Source: Candidatus Sulfobium mesophilum (GTDB lineage: Bacteria > Nitrospirota > Thermodesulfovibrionia > Thermodesulfovibrionales > UBA6898). Taken from it: DNA of 41,588 nt. This document shows positions 1-7,626 of this stretch, one piece after another (the first letter of the stretch is position 1; every line of letters begins with the position of its first letter). The notes beneath the pieces were generated by a model. The model was not told where the DNA came from. It searched no databases and worked only from the letters and a program-made list of their open reading frames with translations. The stretch spans positions 1 to 41,588 of the forward strand of contig OUUY01000061.1 of assembly GCA_900302705.1 (NCBI GenBank), in the 5' to 3' direction. A program made the translations under genes and the position numbers.

Positions 1-482
1 ACACCGGCTGCTGTGGTCGACGGCTGGATGAACAGCCCCGGCCACAGGGCAAACATCCTCGATGCAGGCGTGACAGAAATCGGTTTGGGCTATATCTTAA
101 ATCCCGACGACAAACCTCTCCCAGGCTGCTCTTTCCCCTTCTGTGACTATTGGACAACTGATTTCGGCAAGTCTGCAAATGGGATTGTGACCGGGCCCTG
201 TGATTGCGCCGATTTCAGTGCCGCGCCGATGTCCGGCTCGGCACCGCTCCAAGTGAGTTTCACTGACCAAAGCCTCATCATGCCGCGTTCCTGGTTATGG
301 GACTTCGGAGACGGCAGCACCAGCTCACTTCAGAACCCATCCATACTTATCCCTCGGATGGCAACTTCACAGTGACACTGACTATAGCGTGTGGGGCATA
401 TCGGACAGTATCACTTCGCCCCAAAAAAATGAGGTGTACTGAAACATTTCAGTTACAGACACAAGGTTTCTTTTGCCAATAG
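1..482 (+). pseudogene. Decayed CAP-domain / PKD-domain secreted protein, 5' end outside the window
   Basis: The first frame is open from base 1 (the visible peptide starts TPAAVVDGWM), so the gene begins upstream. The segment NSPGHRANIL is the signature of the CAP/SCP (cysteine-rich secretory protein) domain. After residue ~75 a PKD domain begins (FSAAPMSGSAPLQVSFTD, then WDFGDGS). The frame stops at 375, but the PKD domain continues in the third frame (HTYPSDGNFTVTLTI, about 340-390) and then in the second frame (SDSIT, about 401-415, stop at 440-442). Two frame changes in one domain point to a pseudogene or to assembly indels. CAP-PKD proteins are usually exported and cell-surface associated; the signal peptide would lie outside the window. 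The domain calls are firm, the exact break points are not. Confidence 0.7.
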
Positions 483-691
483 ATGTCATAAGAATTCCAC
501 CTGAGGGTTAAGGTGTATAGGTTAGCATAATCACCGACCCGAAGCGAGAGTGACTGACTATCCATATCGAACCTGACGTATAGAATCCCTAAACAGGTTA
601 CGCCATCGCTTCACAACATCCCAGCCATCATACTGCTATCCATAATGATAGACAAATCTTTACTTCTAAACGCATGAAAGAAAATAGGCAC

Positions 692-720
692 TTTACTCGC
701 ATCACGCAACCGTGTATGAT
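692..720 (+). promoter_or_regulatory. Possible sigma-70 promoter of the first RibD_C gene
   Basis: TTTACT (692-697) and TATGAT (715-720) are separated by 17 bases and lie just ahead of the ribosome binding site GAAGGAGG (727-734). Transcription would start almost at the ribosome binding site, leaving a very short leader, which makes the call weak. Confidence 0.28.
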
Positions 721-739
721 GCAATCGAAGGAGGTTGCC

Positions 740-1315
740 ATGCGGAAGTTGATCGCTGGAATGAAGATTTCTGTTGATGGGAAGATCGAGGGGCCTGAGG
801 GTTACGCGGATTGGGTAGAAGCGTGGTCGGACGACTACGGCCTGATGCAGCATGTAGACGCGTGTTTGCTTGGGGCAAACATGTACCCCGGCTACGAGCA
901 GTTTTGGACCACGATACAGAATGAGCCGGACAAGCCACTCTGGATCGATGGCCGGTTGCCGACGCCGGATGAGGTCGAATATGCCCGCTTCGCTGCACAG
1001 ACCCCGCATTACGTGTTATCGAGCACCCTGACTTCGGCTCTCTGGCCGAGGACGAGTTTCCTCCGGAGACTCGAAGAAATTGCCGCCCTTAAACAGCAAC
1101 CGGGCAAGGACATTTACCTCGTTGGCGGTGCTCGAACTACGGCGAGCCTTATCGATGCAGGGCTGGTGGACGAACTCCGGCTTATTGTTTATCCGCTGAT
1201 CGTCGGTGAAGGGAAGGCGCTCTTTGCGACAACAAAAGGTCGTCGTGTGCTTGAACTACGTAGTGCTCAGCAGCTTCAAGGTGGGCGTGCAAGTCTGATC
1301 TACGGAATCGGCTAG
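740..1315 (+). CDS. RibD C-terminal / dihydrofolate-reductase-like protein
   Basis: This 191-residue protein belongs to the RibD_C (DHFR-fold) family of stand-alone NADPH-dependent reductases, whose substrates are mostly unknown. The N-terminus (MRKLIAGMKISVDGKIEG) is the typical first strand and loop of the fold. The C-terminal half carries the nucleotide-binding signature DIYLVGGARTTASLIDAGLV followed by VDELRL and PLIVGEGKALF. The frame is open further upstream, but the ATG at 740 has GAAGGAGG five bases before it and matches the family start. It is the first of four small stand-alone enzymes on the same strand; a second member of the family lies at 2617. The family call is secure. No substrate can be assigned, and trimethoprim-type DHFR activity should not be assumed. 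Confidence 0.85.
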   Translation: MRKLIAGMKISVDGKIEGPEGYADWVEAWSDDYGLMQHVDACLLGANMYPGYEQFWTTIQNEPDKPLWIDGRLPTPDEVEYARFAAQTPHYVLSSTLTSALWPRTSFLRRLEEIAALKQQPGKDIYLVGGARTTASLIDAGLVDELRLIVYPLIVGEGKALFATTKGRRVLELRSAQQLQGGRASLIYGIG

Positions 1316-1489
1316 AGGAGGAAGCCGGGTTTTGCCACACGCAGCTCTGGCGGTGATGGAGCCTCTGCTCTCTGTAGACAGTTCAGGGAAGTTGAACGGA
1401 CTCTTCGTCTTTCACTTTATTGAAGCTGCTCCATAAACAAAAAGAATCTTCGCGGTCATATTGGGGAAGTAAAAAAGGAGTGATGGAAC

Positions 1490-2128
1490 ATGAAAATAAG
1501 AAAAATCGGAATTGTTGGGTCAGGAAATATAGGGGGAACTCTTGGAATTCTACTGGGAAGGGCAGGATACGAGATTTTCTTTAGTTCGAGACATCCTGAA
1601 ACCCTCAAAGACCTTGTCAAGGCAGCCGGGCCTAAAGCCAGCGCTGGGAATGTCGCCGAAGCAATCGCGTTTGGAGACGTGATCATTATGTCCCTACCGA
1701 TGAAGGCTTTCAGAGAGCTTGACGCTGAAACAAGGAAAGCCCTGAAGAGCAAGATTGTGATCGACACATCGAATCCATATCCGGAGAGAGATGGGGCGAT
1801 TGCGGAAGAGGCGAGAAGAGATCCGGGCGGAACGGGCAGTTTCGTAGCTCGTCTTCTGTCTGGCGCAAGAATAGTACGGGCATTCAATACGGTTTATTTT
1901 GAAGACCTCAAGAAGACAATCAACAAAGACGGCGAAAAAATTGGGATTCCAATAGCCGGAGACGACGAGGATGGCGTGAAAGCCGCGATCGAACTTGCCG
2001 AGCATGCGGGTCTTGTACCTGTGGTCGTAGGAGGCTTGAGCAAGTCAAAAATGTTCGACGTTGGAACAGCTGTATATGCAACAAGTGCTTCGGCAAGAGA
2101 AATCAAACAAAAATTGAAATTGAAATAG
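1490..2128 (+). CDS. NADPH-dependent F420 reductase-like dinucleotide-binding protein
   Basis: This 212-residue protein has an N-terminal Rossmann motif (KIGIVGSGNIGGTLG, residues 4-18) followed by SSRHPETL, the arrangement seen in the predicted dinucleotide-binding family (COG2085) that includes F420H2:NADP oxidoreductase. The middle keeps DVIIMSLPMKAF and VIDTSNPYP, also family landmarks. The ATG is preceded by AAAAAAGGAGTGATGGAAC, a good ribosome binding site. Bacterial members often do not use F420, and no F420 biosynthesis gene is visible, so an NAD(P)-dependent reductase of unknown substrate is the safest reading. The PhnB-like gene follows after 19 bases, probably in the same transcript. 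Confidence 0.82.
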   Translation: MKIRKIGIVGSGNIGGTLGILLGRAGYEIFFSSRHPETLKDLVKAAGPKASAGNVAEAIAFGDVIIMSLPMKAFRELDAETRKALKSKIVIDTSNPYPERDGAIAEEARRDPGGTGSFVARLLSGARIVRAFNTVYFEDLKKTINKDGEKIGIPIAGDDEDGVKAAIELAEHAGLVPVVVGGLSKSKMFDVGTAVYATSASAREIKQKLKLK

Positions 2129-2147
2129 AGAAGACGAAAAGAGGCTG

Positions 2148-2615
2148 ATGCAAAAAATAGCACCGCATTTATGGTTTGACAAAGAAGCCAAAGAGGCCGC
2201 CGAATTCTACACTTCGGTTTTCCCCGAATCAAAGATCAAGGACACAACGACGCTCCATAACACCCCTTCGGGTACGGTGGATATTGTCACATTTGAACTA
2301 CTGCGGCAGGAATTCGTGGCCATAAGCGCAGGCCCGCTTTTCAAGTTCAATGAAGCTATTTCGTTCGTAGTGAACTGCACTACTCAAGAGGAAATAGACT
2401 ATTACTGGGAGAAGCTCTCGGCAGTGCCGGAAGCGGAACAGTGCGGGTGGCTCAAGGACAGGTACGGCCTTTCTTGGCAGATTGTCCCCACCGCTCTGGG
2501 CGAGATGATGAAAGACAAAGACCCGAAGAAACTGGCACGGGTGTCCGACGCGTTCCTCAAAATGAAGAAATTCGATATAAAGACCCTTAAGTGGGCATAC
2601 ACGGGAGAAAAATAA
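2148..2615 (+). CDS. PhnB-like VOC superfamily protein (3-demethylubiquinone methyltransferase-like fold)
   Basis: This 155-residue protein begins MQKIAPHLWFDKEAKEAAEF and continues YTSVFPESKI, the hallmark of PhnB-like glyoxalase-fold proteins. The C-terminal part contains CGWLKDRYGLSWQIVP, the second half of the same signature. Members adopt the vicinal-oxygen-chelate fold, and most have no known substrate; many lack a complete metal site. It is followed after a single base by the next gene (stop at 2613-2615, ATG at 2617), so the two are almost certainly translated from one mRNA. Confidence 0.85.
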   Translation: MQKIAPHLWFDKEAKEAAEFYTSVFPESKIKDTTTLHNTPSGTVDIVTFELLRQEFVAISAGPLFKFNEAISFVVNCTTQEEIDYYWEKLSAVPEAEQCGWLKDRYGLSWQIVPTALGEMMKDKDPKKLARVSDAFLKMKKFDIKTLKWAYTGEK

Positions 2616-2616
2616 A

Positions 2617-3285
2617 ATGAGGAAACTCGTTGTCCTGTCTTTCATAACCCTTGACGGTGTGATGCAGGCTCCCGGCGGACCCGAGGAGGACCCCAGCGGC
2701 GGTTTTAAATACGGCGGGTGGGTTTTTCCCTACTTTGATCACTTCCTCGGAAAGGTGATGGCCGGGCAAATGGGTCATCCTTTTGATTTATTGCTTGGCA
2801 GAAAGACGTATGAGATATTCGCTGCGCATTGGCCGTACGTGAAGACCGATGAAGACCCCATTGCGGCCGCAATTAATAACGCGAAGAAATATGTGGCTTC
2901 GAAGACGCTGACAAAGCTTGAATGGAATAATTCCGAGCTCATCAGAGGAGATGTCGTGGAGGAAGTTAAAAAGTTAAAAGAGCAGGACGGTCCTGAAATA
3001 CAAGTTCATGGCAGCGGCAGTCTTATCCAAACGCTTTTAAAGCACAACATTGTCGACGAGCTTTGGCTGAAGATCTTCCCCATCACTCTCGGCAGGGGCA
3101 AACGATTGTTTGCCGAAGGCACTATTCCGGTCGGATTCAAATTGATTGAAAGCGGGAGCTCACCGGGTGGAGTCATCATTGCCTCTTATGTACGCGCGGG
3201 AGAGATCAAGACAGGATCGTTCGCCCTTGAGTCCCCCACTGAGGCTGAACTTGCCCGTCGCAAACGGCTGAAAGAAGAAGATTAA
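2617..3285 (+). CDS. Second RibD_C / dihydrofolate-reductase-like protein
   Basis: This 222-residue protein starts MRKLVVLSFITLDGVMQAPG, typical of the DHFR-like YwjB/YyaP group of the RibD_C family. Further on it has DLLLGRKTYEIF, the core IQVHGSGSLIQTLL and VDELWLKIFPITLGRGKRLF, all family landmarks. The last ~40 residues (ALESPTEAELARRKRLKEED) form a charged tail that is longer than in the 740-1315 paralogue. GGAGA lies just before the ATG, inside the end of the PhnB-like gene. It is a distant paralogue of 740-1315, so one small cluster holds two members of this reductase family. Substrate unknown. Confidence 0.85.
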   Translation: MRKLVVLSFITLDGVMQAPGGPEEDPSGGFKYGGWVFPYFDHFLGKVMAGQMGHPFDLLLGRKTYEIFAAHWPYVKTDEDPIAAAINNAKKYVASKTLTKLEWNNSELIRGDVVEEVKKLKEQDGPEIQVHGSGSLIQTLLKHNIVDELWLKIFPITLGRGKRLFAEGTIPVGFKLIESGSSPGGVIIASYVRAGEIKTGSFALESPTEAELARRKRLKEED

Positions 3286-3288
3286 AGT

Positions 3289-3429
3289 GTGAGAGCACAA
3301 ATCACCGTATTAACAATTGGTGTAATGCCTTGAAAAAGTCACTGAAGTTTTATCGCGACGGCCTCAGTCTAAAAACCGAGGGTATTTCCGAATGTTGTGG
3401 AGTTGAAGTGGTTATTCGCAGTCAATAAA
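3289..3429 (+). pseudogene. Glyoxalase/VOC family remnant with an in-frame stop
   Basis: From a GTG at 3289 the reading is VRAQITVLTIGVMP, then TGA at 3331-3333, then KKSLKFYRDGLSLKTEGI, ending at TAA 3427-3429. This matches the first ~35 residues of a glyoxalase/bleomycin-resistance protein, in which the usual text is GV.DL..SL.FYRDGLGL. The stop falls where the family has leucine, and the protein ends after ~45 residues instead of ~130, so the 3' two-thirds has been deleted. It lies directly behind the second RibD_C gene and on the same strand. Confidence 0.62.
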
Positions 3430-3472
3430 AGTTGAAATCCTTGCAGCTTCCGGAAAGATACCTTCCAGGATG

Positions 3473-4057
3473 TCACCGCGATTCAACACTAAACACCTTT
3501 TCGATTCGTTTATCCGGCACTAGCCAGAGCAGAGCAACAAACGCGTAGATGGCCTGAGAAACCGCCGGTGACCAAAAAGTGGCGATAATTCCTATGACAT
3601 ACAATACGGGCGATAGCTTTCCCTTCCAGTCTCGGCCCACCGCTTTCTTGAGTAACGACTCCGGTCCTTGCATTCTTATAATCACTGTCTGCAAGACCCA
3701 ATATGCCATGGCGGCCATCAGGAGTATAACTCCGTAAAGCGCCGACGGCATCAGTGCAAAATGATTTTCACCCATCCACCCAGTTGCAAAGGGGAAGAGG
3801 GAAAGCCAGAAAAGCAGGTGCAGGTTTGCCCAAAGCATCGCGCCTGTTACGTTGTGCGTCGTATGCAGCATATGATGATGGTTGTTCCAGTAGATGCCAA
3901 TGTAGACGAAGCTCAGCACATAACTCATGAATACGGGAAGGACGGGATGGAGGGCCTCAAGATCCACTCCACGAGGCACCTTCATCTCCAGCACCATGAT
4001 GGTTATTATGATTGCAAGCACTCCATCGCTGAATGCCTCCAGCCTGTTCTTGTTCAC
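3473..4057 (-). CDS. TMEM175-family potassium channel-like membrane protein (DUF1211)
   Basis: The protein has the first-helix signature of bacterial TMEM175 channels, RLEAFSDGVLAIIITIMV, followed by helices around FMSYVLSFVYIGIYW, LHLLFWLSLFPFATGW and YGVILLMAAMAYWVL. The sequence YWNNHHHMLH between helices is also typical. Bacterial TMEM175 proteins are inner-membrane, six-helix, K+-permeable channels. I chose the GTG at 4057 (194 residues, NKNRLEAF start) because family members begin only a few residues before the RLEAFSDG helix, and AAGG lies 11 bases ahead. An ATG at 4105 (210 residues) is the alternative. The frame is open for a further 96 codons upstream, but that part does not resemble the family. 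Confidence 0.8.
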   Translation of the reverse strand: MNKNRLEAFSDGVLAIIITIMVLEMKVPRGVDLEALHPVLPVFMSYVLSFVYIGIYWNNHHHMLHTTHNVTGAMLWANLHLLFWLSLFPFATGWMGENHFALMPSALYGVILLMAAMAYWVLQTVIIRMQGPESLLKKAVGRDWKGKLSPVLYVIGIIATFWSPAVSQAIYAFVALLWLVPDKRIEKVFSVESR

Positions 4058-4482
4058 AAAGATACCTGCCTTAAAGAATCTATTCCGGTTGTAGTCTTCA
4101 TCCATTATATCAAAAGCAAAAAATGAGTATAACAGGAAAAAACAGAACGTTATATCTCCGCCGTTAGTATCGTGCTTGTGTGGAAGGATACGGGGTGAAA
4201 GTAAGCAATGCGGCTTGCCACATCGGCTTCGGAGAAATCCTTCCATTAACCGGAAAAGCAGCTTTTTTTTGCTGCCCGTTGAAGATTCTTTTGAAAATAG
4301 GCAGTCGGTGCAGCATTCACTTACGATGACTCCGTGTAGAGCGCACCGGCCGCTCCCGGGTAGCCCCGTGATATTGACGTCAGGCGCTGTCATTGCTACC
4401 TTTTAAGTAGAAGAGAAAATATTCTCTCTGAAGGAAATTTAACTGAAGGGACGCAACGACGGCGTTTTCGAAGGAGGTCAAG
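4058..4482. other. Intergenic stretch between divergent genes
   Basis: These ~425 bases separate the minus-strand TMEM175 gene from the plus-strand exported protein. I see no recognisable RNA gene. Both strands have short open frames, including the upstream continuation of the TMEM175 frame, but none has a convincing ribosome binding site or family match. An AT-rich part at 4400-4445 probably holds the promoters. Confidence 0.4.
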
Positions 4483-5259
4483 ATGAGAAAGGTCCAGACA
4501 ATTATAGTAATTGCAGGTTTATTGTTCTCGCTTAATGCGAGCGCCGAAGATAAACATACTCCCAAGGCGATAGATAAAATCGAACCGTTACCGAGAGATT
4601 TGGAAATTCAGCTTGCGCTCAGTGCTCTGCCGCCGCACCTCAGAGACAATGCAACCGTTTATGTATTAAACCCTGACAAGGGCTTTGAAGTCGTCAGCAA
4701 AGGCATAAATGGATTCCACGCCTTTGTCGCTCGAACCGGCGATGATGCCTTCAGAGGGTCTTGGTCCTTAACAACGTATAGAGATGATATTCTCTACCCG
4801 ATTTCCTTTGATGGCGCGGGAGCCAAGGAACAGATGCGAGTCTTCTTCGATGCGGCAGAAATGCAGGCTAAGGGTACTCCTCCCGACGAACTAAAGAAAA
4901 TCATCAAAGAACGTTACAAAACCGGATACTATAAAGCGCCGGGACGAGTCGGCATCTCATATATGCTGTCTCCAATACTGAGGACATATTGGAACCCGGA
5001 GGAAAGCGACAGAGTCGTCACCATTAGTTACCCACACGTCATGTACTATGCCCCCAATATATTTAATGAGGACATAGGGGGCGGGAAGCTCGGTGGCTTG
5101 TATCCCTTTGTTATAATGCCCGGCCCCCATGGGTACATCATCCAGGGTCTCGGTGTGACGGAGAGAGCAGCTATAACGAAGGAGTATGAAGAGATGCTCG
5201 CAAGACTTTGCAATATCAGTAAAGTGTGGTGTCTGGCGGAAGCTAAAGGTCAATATTGA
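4483..5259 (+). CDS. Exported protein of unknown function
   Basis: I do not recognise this 258-residue protein. It has a clear Sec signal peptide (MRKVQTIIVIAGLLFSLNAS, cleavage probably after ASA at residues 19-21), so it should be periplasmic or exported. The mature part is rich in aromatic residues and proline, with segments such as LSALPPHLRDNATVYVLNP, VSKGINGFHAFVARTGDD and YPFVIMPGPHGYIIQGLG. Two cysteines lie near the C-terminus (LCNISKVWC) and could form a disulfide. AAGGAGGTCAAG precedes the ATG, so the start is well supported. It stands alone between minus-strand genes. Confidence 0.75.
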   Translation: MRKVQTIIVIAGLLFSLNASAEDKHTPKAIDKIEPLPRDLEIQLALSALPPHLRDNATVYVLNPDKGFEVVSKGINGFHAFVARTGDDAFRGSWSLTTYRDDILYPISFDGAGAKEQMRVFFDAAEMQAKGTPPDELKKIIKERYKTGYYKAPGRVGISYMLSPILRTYWNPEESDRVVTISYPHVMYYAPNIFNEDIGGGKLGGLYPFVIMPGPHGYIIQGLGVTERAAITKEYEEMLARLCNISKVWCLAEAKGQY

Positions 5260-5773
5260 TACTCCAAAATGTCCGAAAATGTGATGTACGACATGAAGTA
5301 CGTGGTTATTTGCAATAGCCACGAATTACGTTGACAGAAGTTTCAAGGGCAAACGTTTATCGAAGCCGGATTCGGATAAATGGAATGATTCCGAAGGCAT
5401 ATCTGCTAAAAGATAACTATAGCTACCTACGGGCATGCCCGTGCGTATCTATAATTCGCTGAGGGTCATAGGCTCAACCCTGTGCGCTAGATGGGGATAA
5501 CATTGTGGTGAAATGACGGACCTCCATGGCTATTACACCATCCATCATTCAACAGACATCGGTTATGATAACTACAATTTGGAATGTCTCGCCTCATTTC
5601 TCCCTCAAATCCTTTTTCTGAGCTTATTACATTGTACCCGCACAGGTCGTGCACCGAGAAAGAATACCTATTTCATTTTCAGCTCCTCACGGCAAACCTT
5701 GTACTCCGGTATATGGTCGGACTGTTAATATGTCTTTTCTCGAGGGATTTCCGACTGCAACTTCAAAAAAAAC
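5260..5773. other. Long intergenic stretch
   Basis: No gene can be supported in these 514 bases. Short open frames on the plus strand from 5513 onward have no ribosome binding site or recognisable sequence. The only clear structure is the imperfect palindrome at 5418-5453, listed separately. Confidence 0.5.
5418..5453. repeat. 36-bp imperfect palindrome
   Basis: Two 18-base arms meet at 5435/5436 with no spacer. The inner 14 bases ACGGGCATGCCCGT are perfectly symmetric, and the outer arms (TATAG... and ...CTATA) match with three mismatched pairs. No T-run follows, so it is not a typical terminator; an operator, a recombination site or the remains of a mobile element are possible. Confidence 0.55.
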
Positions 5774-6844
5774 TCATTTATCGTTGGAATATGTTCGGAG
5801 CAGATCTCGCGAGATTCCGAATCCGCCGGGCAGATTCAAGCCTTTGGTGACGAGAATGCCCCGCAAAATATCCGGGCGGTCCGTGATTATCCCGTCAACT
5901 CCAAAATCCATCAAGTTTCCAATCTGCGCATAGTTGAATTCCATGCCTTCCTGCTCCGGCCAACCCCAGGCGACAACCTTGAGCCCAAGCCGGTGGGCTT
6001 CATCCAGATCGCTCTTGGTCAGGTCCTTTGCAAACGGTTCCCAGCAGTGGCCGCCAAGATGCTTGACCATTTTCGGCAGGGAATAGCCATAATCTTTGGG
6101 CAGCAGACCGGCGGTCCAGGTTCCTTTTTCCGTGTCATCCATCACTTCCGTGGTATGATCGGAAAGATAAGCGGTCTTGATATTTTTATCCAACTTGTTT
6201 AACTCAATAAGACAGCGCCAGTCAAAAGCCTGGATTTCGGTACGATCGCCGATGTCCTCTTCCGTTATCAATTGATGCAAAGCCCGGGCAAAGTCTTTTG
6301 GCGAAGCGGTCAGTTCCGGTTGTGTGGGATCGTTTTTGATCTCTACTTGGAAACCGACTTTGTCGCCGGCTATTTTTTTCACCAATCTGACAACCTCCCT
6401 AAGGGACGGGATGGGCGTAAAGTCAATAGGTTGTTGGTGGGGAAAATACGAAGCATATCGCGTACCGGGCTTCAGTCTGCCCACATCATATTTCTGGAGC
6501 TCATGCAGCGTTAAACTATTGATCGGAAACCGGTCAGTGATCCATCGCCCGTTTTGGTCCCGGGTCAAATCAGGATTTAATATCAGATCGTGTGTGATAA
6601 CCAGCACACCGTCTTTGGTCATGCCGACATCCATGTCCACATAATCAACCCCCAGGCGCAGGGAGGCCACATAAGCCGGCAGGGTCTGTTCGGGCATCAA
6701 ACCTCTTCCCGCCCGATGCGCGTAAATTTGTATTCTGCCACTTCCCGGAATACCGTTATATCTCACCACGTCGCTTGCCTGAACGTTTAAAAAGGGTATT
6801 ATAAGGAAGACTAAGCAAAGCAAACAGCAGACTAGCATGTTCAT
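5774..6844 (-). CDS. Periplasmic glycerophosphodiester phosphodiesterase
   Basis: This 356-residue protein is a GDPD-family TIM-barrel enzyme that would hydrolyse glycerophosphodiesters to glycerol 3-phosphate and an alcohol. It has an N-terminal signal peptide (residues 1-23, ending VQAS). The catalytic features follow: IYAHRAGRGLMPEQTLPAY (the HR..PE.T motif), VDMDVGMTKDGVLVITHD (metal and second histidine site), FQVEIKND, and the C-terminal WGWPEQ and FGVDGIITDRPD. Two details are unusual: PENT reads PEQT, and the usual ExD metal motif reads DMD. GGAGGG lies seven bases before the ATG at 6844; an in-frame ATG at 6838 is a less likely start. It is transcribed away from nrfH. Confidence 0.87.
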   Translation of the reverse strand: MNMLVCCLLCLVFLIIPFLNVQASDVVRYNGIPGSGRIQIYAHRAGRGLMPEQTLPAYVASLRLGVDYVDMDVGMTKDGVLVITHDLILNPDLTRDQNGRWITDRFPINSLTLHELQKYDVGRLKPGTRYASYFPHQQPIDFTPIPSLREVVRLVKKIAGDKVGFQVEIKNDPTQPELTASPKDFARALHQLITEEDIGDRTEIQAFDWRCLIELNKLDKNIKTAYLSDHTTEVMDDTEKGTWTAGLLPKDYGYSLPKMVKHLGGHCWEPFAKDLTKSDLDEAHRLGLKVVAWGWPEQEGMEFNYAQIGNLMDFGVDGIITDRPDILRGILVTKGLNLPGGFGISRDLLRTYSNDK

Positions 6845-6946
6845 GGATGCGCCCTCCGTTATTTCACAGTCACGGTATCTATCGTCTTTTCCCAGCCAAC
6901 CAGGTAATAGATAGTTTCTTGCTTATACTCTCTTTGTAATATTATC

Positions 6947-6986
6947 GGACATTTCTGCTTTAAAATAAACAGGACATTTCTACTTT
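6947..6986. repeat. Two 15-bp direct repeats resembling terminal repeats of an IS21-type element
   Basis: GGACATTTCTGCTTT (6947-6961) and GGACATTTCTACTTT (6972-6986) differ at one base and are spaced 25 bases apart. Multiple GGACATTTCTA-type repeats are, as I recall, found at the ends of IS21-family insertion sequences. No transposase is present, so this would be a solo relict end. They could equally be regulator binding sites upstream of nrfHA. Confidence 0.4.
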
Positions 6987-6998
6987 GGATTGACACCT

Positions 6999-7022
6999 CT
7001 CATTATAAAACTCATTATAAAA
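6999..7022. repeat. Tandem 12-bp direct repeat upstream of nrfH
   Basis: CTCATTATAAAA occurs twice without spacer (6999-7010 and 7011-7022), directly ahead of the proposed -35 element of nrfH. The position suggests a UP-like element or an activator site. Confidence 0.5.
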
Positions 7023-7023
7023 C

Positions 7024-7051
7024 TTGACTTATAACTATGGTTTGATAGACT
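7024..7051 (+). promoter_or_regulatory. Probable promoter of nrfHA
   Basis: TTGACT (7024-7029) and TAGACT (7046-7051) are 16 bases apart. The -10 context TTTGATAGACTGA is repeated base for base in the proposed promoter at 30955-30982, with the same spacing, which supports both. The leader to the nrfH start is about 85 bases. Confidence 0.5.
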
Positions 7052-7144
7052 GAAACTGGAAACTATGAGTAATCAATGTGCATTTTGAAGGACAAACTCA
7101 GGATAGATCAGTAGGTGGGAATTTTTTCCAAAGGGGGTGAAAAT

Positions 7145-7609
7145 ATGAGCGATATAAAATCTAAAAAAATTCTAAAGTATCTTGCCATTATAGTCGTGGC
7201 AGGAGCTGCCGCATTATTTTTGCTTCTGCTGGGGCCCCCGAATCTTCTCGCAAAGTCGGAGGCGCCTATCTTCTGCGGTGGGTGCCACGTCATGGAATCG
7301 GAATTTGAGGCATGGTCGCATGCCGGCGCCCACAGAAGAAAAAAATGCGTTGACTGTCATCTGCCAAACCAAAATATGGTTATCCACTACATCTGGAAAT
7401 CTATAGACGGAATGAAGGACGTGGGCTTCTTCTTTTCCGGGCTGGCGCCAGAGCGTATCAGGATCACAGAACACGGCAAGAAAGTCCTGCAGACAAACTG
7501 CATCCGCTGCCACGAAGCAACTGTAACTATGATAAACCAGGAACGACCGTGCTGGGATTGCCACAGGAGGATCGCTCACACGCGTACTGGTTCAATCTCA
7601 ACATTATGA
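7145..7609 (+). CDS. nrfH: NrfH, membrane-bound tetraheme quinol dehydrogenase subunit of nitrite reductase
   Basis: NrfH (NapC/NirT family) takes electrons from menaquinol and passes them to the nitrite reductase NrfA. This 154-residue protein has one N-terminal membrane anchor (residues ~11-30, AIIVVAGAAALFLLLLG) and then four CXXCH heme sites: CGGCH (44-48), CVDCH (68-72), CIRCH (119-123) and CWDCH (136-140). The first is followed by VM, in keeping with the methionine ligand used in NrfH. The frame is open from a GTG at 7115, but the ATG at 7145 has AAGGGGGTG ahead of it and gives the usual short cytoplasmic end. nrfA follows after 17 bases. Confidence 0.93.
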   Translation: MSDIKSKKILKYLAIIVVAGAAALFLLLLGPPNLLAKSEAPIFCGGCHVMESEFEAWSHAGAHRRKKCVDCHLPNQNMVIHYIWKSIDGMKDVGFFFSGLAPERIRITEHGKKVLQTNCIRCHEATVTMINQERPCWDCHRRIAHTRTGSISTL

Positions 7610-7626
7610 TAGAAAGGGGGTTGCCG

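Noticed and set aside
3331-3333. TGA in the glyoxalase remnant read as selenocysteine
   Set aside because: The family has leucine there, not a catalytic Cys, the gene ends early, and I see no SECIS-like hairpin just after it.
4058-4393. A 96-codon (from ATG 4105) to 112-codon upstream extension of the TMEM175 frame on the minus strand
   Set aside because: It has no ribosome binding site of note and does not look like the family; TMEM175 proteins start just before the RLEAFSDG helix, so the GTG at 4057 (or ATG at 4105) is preferred.
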